NCBI GenBank assembly: GCA_964535305.1
Contig: CAZHTF010000023.1
Span: 1 to 39,183 of the forward strand
Direction of reading: 5' to 3'
From: CAZHTF01 sp964535305
GTDB taxonomy: Bacteria > Planctomycetota > Phycisphaerae > UBA1845 > Fen-1342
Length of the DNA stretch: 39,183 bases
This document shows, one piece after another, positions 32,287-39,183 of this stretch; position 1 is the first letter of the stretch; every line of letters begins with the position of its first letter. A program made the translations under genes and the position numbers. The notes beneath the pieces were generated by a model that was given only the letters and a program-made list of their open reading frames with translations, was not told the origin of the DNA and searched no databases.

Positions 32287-34701
32287 TCACGGCAAACGCG
32301 ACGGCGTGTCGAGCAGATCAGGACGGGCCGTCGTCTGCGCCTCGTAGCGAATCTTGATCGAGCGTCCGGCCGGGTTGAACGCCAGGAAGTACTTGCGCGC
32401 TCCGCGCATGCCCTCCGCGATCGCCGCGAGCGTCCGCCGCGCGCGGTACACCTCCGGCGCCGCCAGATACGCTTCGCGCTCCATCTGCACGCGCGTCACG
32501 TCGCGGGCCGCCTGCATCTCCGCCTCCCAGCGGTTGGCATGCGCCGCCGCCAAGGTCACGGCCGCTTCGCCCTCCAGGTTCGGCAGCTCGCGCTCCAGCA
32601 CCCCGTACCAGAAGCGCAACGCCGCCCGCGCGTTCGCGGCTTGAATCCAGGCGTCGATCACTTCAGCCGGCCGCTGATTGGCCAGCGTGCTGCGCAGCGG
32701 CGCCAAAGCACGCTCCAGCGCCGCACGGGCCGCTTCGCGCTCGGACTGAGAAGCGGCCGCCGCGGCGTCGGCCTGCGCGATCTGCCGCGCCGTGCCGGCG
32801 ATGCCCAGCTCGAATTCCTCGCTCAGCCGCTGCACCTGCTCCTGGGCCCGCCGCGCACGCCAATCCGCCTCGATCGCCGCCGTGAACAGCGGTGCCAGCG
32901 CCTCCAGCGCCGCACTCTGCTCGGCGCTCGGCGGGCCGGCGGCGGCGGCGGCATCCTCGGCCTGGTTCTTGGCAACTTCGTTGGGATTCAGTTGCGCAAT
33001 GGCCTCAGACACCACCAACGCCCGCTCGCGGTCGCCCGCGACGCGCGCCAAAACCTCAGTCTCGGTCACCTGCGCTTTGCGAATCTCGGCCACCTTCTCC
33101 TGCCGCGCGTTGATCACGGTGCGATACGCCTCGGCGACGGTGCGCTCCGGGTGCACATTGACCAGATCGACGTAGACGATCTCAAGCCCCAGCTTCAGCT
33201 CAGCGCAACGCGCCGCGATCCGCTGCCGCAGCGTATCGCCCGCGGACTTGCGCAGCTCACCCAGCAAGGCCTCGCCATGCGCGGCCGCGTTGTAGCGCAC
33301 CGTTTCGTTCCAAACCAGAGAGCGCAGCAGCAGCGCAGGCTCCTCAACGCTGCGCGTGTAATCCGCCAGCCGCTGCGGGTCGATCTTGTAGTGCACGACC
33401 ACTTCCATCATGAACACGTTTACCGGCGTCTCCGGGCGCTGCTCGTCAGAAGTCGCCGGGCGCGCCGCGGTCGGTGTCGCGCTGCCGCTGGGGGCCGGCG
33501 CGATCAGAAACTTGAAATGCTCGCGGCCCGAATGCGTCTCATCCGTCCAAAGCTCGACCGTGCGGGCCGGCATGCGCGCTTCATCCGGGGCGGCGTCGGT
33601 CTTGTAGCCCACGCTGATGCGGTGCAATTCGCCAGTGTTGAACTTGTACGCCCGTTGGATCGGCACGGGCCACTTGAAGTGCACGCCCGGCCCGAGCGGC
33701 GCATCCGCATTGACCTGCCGGCCCCAGGTCTCGACGATGGCCCGTTCGAACGGATGCACTATCAGCATGCTGCTCATCAGCCACAAGACCAGCGCGCCGA
33801 AGCCAATCAGCGGCAGCGCGGTTCGCAGCGTCTTATAGAACCAGGCCTGCGAAACGCGGAAGCCAAACTGGTAGTTAATCGCCTCGACCACCGAATGCGC
33901 AATCCCGCCCGGCTCGGAGATCAACCCAAGCAGGCGGCTGTCGAACGCGGCCCGCGCTTCGACACCCGGACTACGCGGGCGGTACACATCGAGCACGAAA
34001 TTCAGCAGCGCCTCAGCCCCGAGCACCATCATCAACAGTGGGATCAGGTACGCCAGCGTCCGCTCCCACTCAAACAGATTGCGATAAAGAATCGCGCCCA
34101 GGCAGACGCACAGCGCCATCCCGATGATCGTCACGCCCATGCCATACGAGCCCGCCGAACGCAGCAGCCCCCAGCCCGCGACGCGCCCCAGACCGGCGGC
34201 ATAGCGCGACATCAGAAACGTCAGCAGCGTGACAATCGCCAGCAGGATCAGGCTCAGCTCGATCTGCACCGGCAAGGCCACATCCGTGGCACGGAATGCC
34301 GGCAGCCGCGTCCACTGAAAGAAGCCCATCGCGACCAGGTAGACGCCGGTCACCAGGCTGAAGGTCGGCAATAAGAAGCGCTGCATCCACGCCAGCCGAT
34401 TCGCCGCCACCATCCCGGCCGCGTCGGCCGAGAAGATCGCCTCGCCTCCGCCGGAGGCGGCTTTCTCCCGCCGCAGCTCCTCCAGATCGAGCTGTTCGAG
34501 CGCCGCCAGCTCATGCTGGCGAAAGACCAGAAGCGCGGCGAACCAGATGGGCAGCGCCCCCAGGATCAGCCACGACAGCTCAAATGTGGCCATCGAGCGG
34601 CCCGCGTGCGCCAACGCAAACGTGCCCGCAAAGCTCAGCAGCGTCAGGATCAGGCCCAGCAGGCTTGCCCTGCGGCTGCGCGCGTGTGTCGTTTCGGTCA
34701 C
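32287..34701 (-). CDS. Large multi-TM protein fused to an SPFH domain
   Basis: An 804-residue protein. The first ~320 residues have about seven TM segments, for example L-G-L-I-L-T-L-L-S-F-A-G, W-L-I-L-G-A-L-P-I-W-F-A-A-L-L, S-L-I-L-L-A-I-V-T-L-L-T-F-L and I-G-F-G-A-L-V-L-W-L-M-S-S-M-L. An SPFH domain follows (about 325-540: H-P-F-E-R-A-I-V-E-T-W-G-R-Q...G-V-H-F-K-W-P-V-P-I-Q-R), then a long Ala/Glu-rich coiled coil (about 540-760). Ordinary HflK has one TM, so the membrane block is an unusual addition. GTG at 34701 with GAGGTG five bases upstream is chosen. The upstream in-frame codons have no SD. It is first in the minus-strand set and is transcribed divergently from a second ABC-2 permease. 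Confidence 0.88.
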   Translation of the reverse strand: MTETTHARSRRASLLGLILTLLSFAGTFALAHAGRSMATFELSWLILGALPIWFAALLVFRQHELAALEQLDLEELRREKAASGGGEAIFSADAAGMVAANRLAWMQRFLLPTFSLVTGVYLVAMGFFQWTRLPAFRATDVALPVQIELSLILLAIVTLLTFLMSRYAAGLGRVAGWGLLRSAGSYGMGVTIIGMALCVCLGAILYRNLFEWERTLAYLIPLLMMVLGAEALLNFVLDVYRPRSPGVEARAAFDSRLLGLISEPGGIAHSVVEAINYQFGFRVSQAWFYKTLRTALPLIGFGALVLWLMSSMLIVHPFERAIVETWGRQVNADAPLGPGVHFKWPVPIQRAYKFNTGELHRISVGYKTDAAPDEARMPARTVELWTDETHSGREHFKFLIAPAPSGSATPTAARPATSDEQRPETPVNVFMMEVVVHYKIDPQRLADYTRSVEEPALLLRSLVWNETVRYNAAAHGEALLGELRKSAGDTLRQRIAARCAELKLGLEIVYVDLVNVHPERTVAEAYRTVINARQEKVAEIRKAQVTETEVLARVAGDRERALVVSEAIAQLNPNEVAKNQAEDAAAAAGPPSAEQSAALEALAPLFTAAIEADWRARRAQEQVQRLSEEFELGIAGTARQIAQADAAAAASQSEREAARAALERALAPLRSTLANQRPAEVIDAWIQAANARAALRFWYGVLERELPNLEGEAAVTLAAAHANRWEAEMQAARDVTRVQMEREAYLAAPEVYRARRTLAAIAEGMRGARKYFLAFNPAGRSIKIRYEAQTTARPDLLDTPSRLP

Positions 34702-34750
34702 CAGGCACCTCGAAGACTGAACCGCGTCTGTTGAACAAGCGTAGTCGAGC

Positions 34751-34779
34751 TTGTACCACCGGCACAGCCGACGCATAAT
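34751..34779 (+). promoter_or_regulatory. Putative promoter of the divergent ABC-2 permease
   Basis: TTGTAC (34751-34756), 17 bases, then CATAAT (34774-34779, 5 of 6 to the -10 consensus). The predicted start lies about 35 bases before the ATG. The 119-bp divergent gap must also hold the promoter for the SPFH genes, for which no good match was found. Confidence 0.35.
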
Positions 34780-34820
34780 TCCGCCCGCGTCGCCGGCGGC
34801 GCACCACGACTAGGAAACGC

Positions 34821-35798
34821 ATGCTTCAAAAACTCGCCGCGATCATCGCCAATACGTTCATCGAAACCGTGCGCCAACCGGTCTTCGGCGTGCTTCTGTG
34901 GGTCTTTGTCGGCTGGGTGGCGCTGGTCAGCCCGGCGCTGGCGTCGTTCACGCTCACCTCGGGCTACGACAAGAAAGTCATGCAGGACGTCTCGCTCTCG
35001 ACCCTGCTGCTCTACGGCCTGCTGTGCAGCGTCTTCAGCGCCAGCGGTGTGATCACGCGCGAGATCGAGAGCTTCACCGTGCTGACCGTGATCAGCAAGC
35101 CCGTCAGCCGCCCGCTTTTTATTTTCGGGAAATACCTGGGCGTTTGCGGGGCGCTGCTGGTCGGCTTCTACATCCTGGGCCTGACACTGCTGATGACCGT
35201 GCGACACGGCACCATGGAGACCGCCGCCGACCGCTTCGACCAGCCTGTGCTGGTCTTCTCCATGCTCGCGCTGCTGATCAGCCTGACCGCCGCGACTTTT
35301 GGAAATTACGTCTACGGTTGGCACTTCTCGGCGGCGCTGCTGGGCTGGGTGGTTCCGCTCGGCAGTGTCGCGCTGGGGCTGGTGCTTTTCATCGATCCAA
35401 AGTGGAAGTTCCAGTCGCCGCTGACGGATTTTGGCGACCTGCAGGTGTTCTACGCACTGGTGCTGGTCTTCTGCGGGACGCTGATTTTGGCCGCGTTCGC
35501 CGTGGCGCTTTCGACCCGCTTCAGCCAGGTGATCACGCTCACCTGCTGCTTCGCGATCTACGTGCTGGGCCTGCTCTCGGACTATTACTTCGGCCGACAC
35601 GCCGGCGAAGCGCTGATCTACCAGGTGGTCGCGGGCATCCTGCCCAATTTCCAGTTCTTCTGGGTCGGCGACGCACTGACGCAGGACCTGATGGTGCAAC
35701 TGCCGCACGTCCTGGCCGTCGCACTCTACGCGCAGCTCTACAGTCTGGCCGTCCTTTGTATCGGCGTAACGCTCTTCCAGACCCGCGAAGTCGGCTAG
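34821..35798 (+). CDS. ABC-2 type permease, divergent from the SPFH genes
   Basis: A 325-residue inner-membrane protein with six or more TMs: about 22-42, 60-80, 105-130, 150-190, 210-235, 240-260 and 295-318. It has the family loop T-R-E-I-E-S-F-T-V-L-T-V-I-S-K-P-V-S-R-P-L-F-I-F-G-K-Y-L-G, matching the permease at 27286-28671 over R-x-E-[IL]-x-x-x-T-[VL]...K-P-V-S-R...G-K-x-L-G. It lacks that protein's large soluble insert. AGGAAAC precedes the ATG. No ATPase gene accompanies it on the plus strand, so it probably shares the ATPase at 28671-29870. A heteromeric exporter is inferred. It could instead use an ATPase from elsewhere. Confidence 0.88.
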   Translation: MLQKLAAIIANTFIETVRQPVFGVLLWVFVGWVALVSPALASFTLTSGYDKKVMQDVSLSTLLLYGLLCSVFSASGVITREIESFTVLTVISKPVSRPLFIFGKYLGVCGALLVGFYILGLTLLMTVRHGTMETAADRFDQPVLVFSMLALLISLTAATFGNYVYGWHFSAALLGWVVPLGSVALGLVLFIDPKWKFQSPLTDFGDLQVFYALVLVFCGTLILAAFAVALSTRFSQVITLTCCFAIYVLGLLSDYYFGRHAGEALIYQVVAGILPNFQFFWVGDALTQDLMVQLPHVLAVALYAQLYSLAVLCIGVTLFQTREVG

Positions 35799-35821
35799 CA
35801 CGCCGCGACGCTCCGCGCCCA

Positions 35822-37798
35822 TCATGACACCGACTGCAACGCGACGCGCCCGCTCACAGCCGCCGCCCGAACCTCGCGCGGCGTAGGAACATGCGCGGCG
35901 ATGTGCTCGCCGAAGCGCACCATGCGGGCGCTGTTGAACACCACGATCGCCGAAGAGACCGTGTGCAGCAGCGCCGCCAGCATCGGGTGCACCTTCCCGA
36001 AGATGATCGCGATCTCGACGATGATGATGAAGCTGACCCCAAAGATCAGGTTCTGCCAAATCACCTGCGTCGTCGCCCGCGAGAGCGCCACCAGGAACGG
36101 CAGCCGCCGAAGATCGCTGCTCATCAGCGCCACGCTGGCGGAATTCATCGCCACGTCGCTGCCCGCCGCGCCCATCGCGACGCTGAGATTTCCGGCGGCG
36201 AGTGCGGGCGCGTCGTTCACGCCGTCGCCCACGACCGCGACCGTGTGACCCTTCTGCTTTAGAGCGCCGACCAGGGCCAGCTTGTCCTGAGGCAGCACTT
36301 CGGCCTGCACGTCGGAGCAGCCCATTTCCTTGGCGACGCGCCGCGCGACCGACCAGCGGTCGCCCGTAACCATGATCAACTGCCGCACACCGAGCTGCCG
36401 CAATTCGTCCATCGCGGCCCGCGCTTCGGGCCGTGTGCGATCTTCGAGGCCGATCCAGCCCAGGCAGCGGCCGTCGCGCGCCACGTACAGTGTGCTGATC
36501 CCCTCCGGCTCGCGCAGCTTCTCATCTTCCAGGAACGACAGGTCCACGCCGGCTTCGCGAATCCACGATTGGCGACCAACGATGACCGCGGCCCCGTCGA
36601 TCGTGGCCCGCACGCCCTTACCGGAAACCTCCTCGAAATCCGCGGCCTCATCCAGCTCAACCCGCGCCTTTTCGGCGACGGCGCTGATCGCCCGCGCGAC
36701 CGGGTGCGTGCTGAGCCGCTCGACGGAAGCTGCGGTCCGCAGCAATTCCGCCGCATCGACGCCCGGGGCCGGCGCCAACCGCGTCACCGCCAGCTCGCCG
36801 GTCGTGAGCGTGCCGGTCTTGTCGAAGACGACCGCGGTCAGCTTGCGGGCCCACTCAATATTGCCAACATCCTTGATAAAAACGCCCAGCCGCGAAGCCG
36901 CCGCCAGGGCCGCGACGATCGCGGTCGGCGTCGCGAGAATCAGCGCACACGGGCACGCGATCACCAGCAGCGAGATTGTGATGGTCGGGTCCTTTGTGAA
37001 GAACCAGACCACGCCCGCCAGCATCAGCGTCACCGGCGTGTACCACGCCGCGTATTCATCGATTAGCCGCATCAGCGGGATGCGAGTCCGCGCCGCCTGC
37101 AGGATCAGATCCTGCACGCGGCCGAGCGTCGTATCCGCGCCGACCTTGGTGACACGCACCTGCAGCGCGCCGGTCACGTTGTTGGTGCCGCCGAAGACGT
37201 CTTCGCCGACGCCTTTCTCGACCGGAAGCGATTCGCCGGTGACGTTGGCCTGGTTGATGGTGGATTGTCCGCGAACGATCTGGCCGTCGGCGGGGATGTT
37301 GTCGCCCGGGCGGACGATCACGATGTCGCCGGCCTGGAGCTGGCCTGCGTCGACGTCCTCTTCGCCACCGTCGCCCCGCAGGCGCCTGGCGCGCGTCGGC
37401 GTCATGCGGATCAGACCCTCAATCGCGGCCCGCGCGCCCAGCGCCGTGCGCGTTTCGATCAGATTGCTGATCAGCAGAAAGAAGGCGACCACGCCGGCGG
37501 TCTGGAACTCCTGGATCGCCATCGCGGCCAGGATCGCCAGCGCCACCAGCTCGTCCATGTGCATGTGCCCGGACAGCAGGCACTGAATCGCGTGCCACCA
37601 GAGCGGGATCGCAAGCAACAGCGCCCCGGCGAACGCCAGCACATCACTGTAAAGATTGCGGGTTAGCTGCTCAGACTCCGGGAAAATCCAGCTCGCGGCA
37701 AAGGACGCCAACAGCAGGACGCCGCCGAGCATGGTCGCGACCAGTTTCGCGTTTGCTCGCCCGGACTCCTGACTGGCGGTGAGATGATCATGCGCCAT
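35822..37798 (-). CDS. Heavy-metal-translocating P1B-type ATPase without an HMA domain
   Basis: A 658-residue efflux pump. The eight-TM P1B layout is apparent, with actuator motif T-G-E-S (187-190), metal-site C-P-C (282-284), phosphorylated D326 in D-K-T-G-T-L-T, S-T-H-P (363-366) and the hinge G-D-G-V-N-D (524-529). An N-terminal metal-binding HMA domain is missing. Only a short His-containing start (M-A-H-D-H) and H-M-H-M in TM2-3 could serve. The last TM pair carries L-H-T-V-S-S-A-I-V-V-F-N-S-A-R in place of the usual Zn/Cd D-G or H-E-G signatures, so specificity (Zn/Cd/Pb versus other) is open. AGGTG lies upstream of ATG at 37798. No metalloregulator gene is next to it, but a repeated box lies in its leader region. 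Confidence 0.95.
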   Translation of the reverse strand: MAHDHLTASQESGRANAKLVATMLGGVLLLASFAASWIFPESEQLTRNLYSDVLAFAGALLLAIPLWWHAIQCLLSGHMHMDELVALAILAAMAIQEFQTAGVVAFFLLISNLIETRTALGARAAIEGLIRMTPTRARRLRGDGGEEDVDAGQLQAGDIVIVRPGDNIPADGQIVRGQSTINQANVTGESLPVEKGVGEDVFGGTNNVTGALQVRVTKVGADTTLGRVQDLILQAARTRIPLMRLIDEYAAWYTPVTLMLAGVVWFFTKDPTITISLLVIACPCALILATPTAIVAALAAASRLGVFIKDVGNIEWARKLTAVVFDKTGTLTTGELAVTRLAPAPGVDAAELLRTAASVERLSTHPVARAISAVAEKARVELDEAADFEEVSGKGVRATIDGAAVIVGRQSWIREAGVDLSFLEDEKLREPEGISTLYVARDGRCLGWIGLEDRTRPEARAAMDELRQLGVRQLIMVTGDRWSVARRVAKEMGCSDVQAEVLPQDKLALVGALKQKGHTVAVVGDGVNDAPALAAGNLSVAMGAAGSDVAMNSASVALMSSDLRRLPFLVALSRATTQVIWQNLIFGVSFIIIVEIAIIFGKVHPMLAALLHTVSSAIVVFNSARMVRFGEHIAAHVPTPREVRAAAVSGRVALQSVS

Positions 37799-38176
37799 GC
37801 GGGAACACCTGTGCGACGTAACGTGACAGTTGAACGAATGTTAAGAATGACGCCACCGGGCCCGGTCGACGCGGGCCCGCCCGACAGAGTCGAAAGCCCT
37901 GCAAATGTAAACACGTCGAACCGAATGTCAATCACCGTGACGCGGCCGGCCGCACGTCCCATCCCACGCCGCACGCGCCTGCTTCAAGCACCCGTGCGCG
38001 TCACAACACTGGGCCTATAGCCGTACGGCGGTAGCGCGCCCGAGTTCGACCGTACGTCCCAGAATTTTTCCAGATATCGCTCGCCGCCAACCCCGCGCTG
38101 ATCGCGTGTCGCACAGCCACTTTCCCAAATTTCGTTTTCACGAATTGTCGGCACGCGCGTCCTTACCATGTGAACG
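37799..38176. promoter_or_regulatory. Divergent intergenic region with two similar boxes before the metal ATPase
   Basis: About 380 bases without a convincing gene. Two direct copies of T(T/C)GAAC(C)GAATGT(T/C)AA occur at 37830-37844 and 37916-37931, upstream of the P-type ATPase on its 5' side. They could be operators. Between them are two CGGGCCCG palindromes (37857-37864 and 37872-37879). The right part (38000-38170) is less GC-biased and should hold the sigma-factor promoter, but no consensus was recognised. A 78-codon frame at 37784-38020 has no gene-like features. Confidence 0.5.
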
Positions 38177-38686
38177 ATGGGAAAGGCCATGTTAGACCCC
38201 CGCGTGCCCGAGCTGCCCGTCGACTGGCCGGCGCTCTCGGCTGCCTTGCGCCGCGTCGCCCTCGCACTGACGCGCCGCGAGCACGACGCCGACGACCTGA
38301 TGCAGCACGCACTGGCGTCCGTACTGGCCCGCGCTCCCGATCGCATCGGGTATCTGCCCTACGTGCGGCAGGTGCTCGTGCGGCACTGGCTCGACCAGCA
38401 GCGCTCTGCCCGCCGCCGAATGGCGCACTGGTGGCGTCTGGCGCGGAGCTGGCCAGCGGCTTCAAATGCGGGCGAGGTGTTCGATCAGGGCGAGGCGGCG
38501 CAGCGCGCCGCGGGCGCGATCGAGGGCCTCCCGCCGCAGCAGCGGGCCGTGTTCGCGCTGCGCGTCGTTGAGGAACTGGACTATCCGCAGATCGCTCAAA
38601 CGCTGGGCTGCTCGCTGGAGACGGTACGGGCGAACCTGCATCAGGCGCGTCGCAAGCTGCGGCTGGCGCTGGGAGACTTGGCATGA
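38177..38686 (+). CDS. ECF-type RNA polymerase sigma factor
   Basis: Alternative sigma factor of 169 residues. Region 2 spans about 20-75 (L-R-R-V-A-L-A-L-T-R-R-E-H-D-A-D-D-L-M-Q) with the D-A-D-D-L core. Region 4 spans about 115-165 (L-P-P-Q-Q-R-A-V-F-A-L-R, Q-I-A-Q-T-L-G-C-S-L-E-T-V-R-A-N-L-H-Q-A-R-R-K-L-R), a clear helix-turn-helix. Two starts are possible. ATG at 38177 has no ribosome site. ATG at 38189, four codons in, follows GGGAAAGG rather closely. The stop overlaps the next gene as ATGA, the usual coupling of an ECF sigma factor to its anti-sigma factor. The signal and regulon are unknown. Confidence 0.93.
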   Translation: MGKAMLDPRVPELPVDWPALSAALRRVALALTRREHDADDLMQHALASVLARAPDRIGYLPYVRQVLVRHWLDQQRSARRRMAHWWRLARSWPAASNAGEVFDQGEAAQRAAGAIEGLPPQQRAVFALRVVEELDYPQIAQTLGCSLETVRANLHQARRKLRLALGDLA

Positions 38687-39183
38687 GTCGCGCACAACGC
38701 GAATGGACGGACGGCCAGCTCGAGGCCTACCACGATCAGCAGCTTGCCGAGCACGCCCGCGCCCGGCTGGCCGAAGATCTGCGGGCTGACCCGGCCCTAC
38801 GCGAACGTCTCGCGCAGCTCGGCCGCGTCGACCAGCTCGCACGGACGGCGTTTCTTTCGAATTCGACCCGTTCAGCGCGGCGCAAGCGCCGGGTTGGCTG
38901 GCACTGGCAACCGCTCGCTCTCGCGGCGGCGATCGCGCTCGCGGTTTTTCTTGTGCAGCGCGGCGCACCGCTCCGTTCGGATTCGCCCGGAGCACCTTCG
39001 AATTCCCACACCGCCGCGCCCTTTGCGTATGCCGCCTTCGGCCCGCGAATCCTGATCAGCTCGCCGGTGACAATGCAGGTGCGCCCCAGCGTGCCCTTCC
39101 CGCGCCGCGGCGCCGTGCCGCGGCTGATGACGCCCGGTACCGCACTTTCGCGCTCCAACGCGTCGCGGCCTGAACGCGTTTTC
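38683..39183 (+). CDS. Probable membrane anti-sigma factor, truncated at window end
   Basis: The open frame runs from ATG at 38683 past the last base (167 codons so far). The first ~45 residues (Q-L-E-A-Y-H-D-Q-Q-L-A-E-H-A-R-A-R-L...A-D-P-A-L-R-E-R-L) resemble the sigma-binding start of anti-sigma proteins (the A-Y-x-D-G-x-L pattern). No H-x-x-x-C-x-x-C zinc motif is present. One TM lies at about 75-92 (P-L-A-L-A-A-A-I-A-L-A-V-F-L-V), with a Pro/Ser-rich outer part beyond it. The 4-base overlap with the sigma gene supports an inhibitory partnership at the inner membrane. The missing C-terminus would hold the sensor. Confidence 0.78.
   Translation, partial: MSRAQREWTDGQLEAYHDQQLAEHARARLAEDLRADPALRERLAQLGRVDQLARTAFLSNSTRSARRKRRVGWHWQPLALAAAIALAVFLVQRGAPLRSDSPGAPSNSHTAAPFAYAAFGPRILISSPVTMQVRPSVPFPRRGAVPRLMTPGTALSRSNASRPERVF

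Noticed and set aside
31291..34374. A 1027-codon plus-strand open frame opposite the SPFH genes
   Set aside because: Antisense to three recognisable SPFH proteins. Extremely Arg/Gln/His-rich with no domain.
37784..38020. A 78-codon frame between the metal ATPase and the sigma factor as a small regulator
   Set aside because: No ribosome site, no helix-turn-helix or metal ligands, and it overlaps the start of the ATPase gene on the other strand.

Overview
This is high-GC bacterial DNA, most likely from a planctomycete (Phycisphaerae-like). The best taxonomic clue is the C-terminus of the 21202-23469 gene, where two dockerin-like calcium repeats of the D-L-N-N-D-x-R-V-N-x-A-D-L-G-I-L-L-Q type close a large secreted protein. 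That style is typical of Planctomycetota. Other hints are several 'hypothetical' membrane proteins around ABC-2 exporters, an ABC-2/CPBP fusion, and the MauG-type peroxidase. The length (about 39.2 kb) and an abrupt mismatched join at the left edge (GGATCC, 119-124) would fit a large-insert metagenomic clone. That is inference. No rRNA, tRNA or CRISPR array was seen.

Left part (1-6540). Bases 1-120 encode a scrap of an RND efflux pump on the plus strand, interrupted by an in-frame TAA. It abuts the lipoyl domain of a 2-oxoacid dehydrogenase E2 on the minus strand. The E2 is the last gene of a minus-strand series M24 peptidase - accB - accC - E2, resembling the yqhT-efp-accB-accC order of Bacillus without efp. 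Upstream lies a sodium/drug-type ABC-2 exporter pair in which the permease carries a C-terminal CPBP (CAAX-protease-like) domain.

T6SS-type payload island (6663-15916, minus strand). Five closely spaced genes without signal peptides follow one promoter-like site and end at a strong hairpin. They encode a PAAR tip; VgrG with a C-terminal transthyretin-like adaptor; a LysM + transthyretin-like + peptidoglycan-binding protein; an alanine/lysine-rich helical protein; and a 1264-residue protein joining an OmpA-like domain to a split LpxH-like metallophosphoesterase. No sheath, baseplate or membrane-complex gene is in the window, so this looks like a detached vgrG/effector cassette. The last gene is the best effector candidate.

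Middle (16080-20828, plus strand). A secreted triple-YHS cysteine protein and a YHS-DUF2231 membrane protein form a pair, probably for metal or redox handling. They are followed by tatA with its own promoter-like sequence, a SirB1-family protein, and a flavin amine oxidase with a Tat signal. Intergenic repeat clusters sit at 19105-19260 and 20829-21201.

Right-middle (21202-35798). Minus-strand genes read, in transcription order, SPFH membrane protein - HflC-like SPFH - His-rich HflK-like SPFH - ABC ATPase - ABC-2 permease - anchored helical-repeat protein - MauG-type cytochrome c peroxidase - choice-of-anchor-B/dockerin protein. A second ABC-2 permease is transcribed divergently from the first SPFH gene. 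I propose that the three SPFH proteins, the single ATPase, the two permeases and the anchored protein form one inner-membrane machine. I know of no described system with this composition.

Right end (35822-39183). A heavy-metal P1B-type ATPase lacking an N-terminal HMA domain has two similar sequence boxes upstream. It is followed by an ECF sigma factor and an overlapping membrane anti-sigma-like gene cut by the window end.
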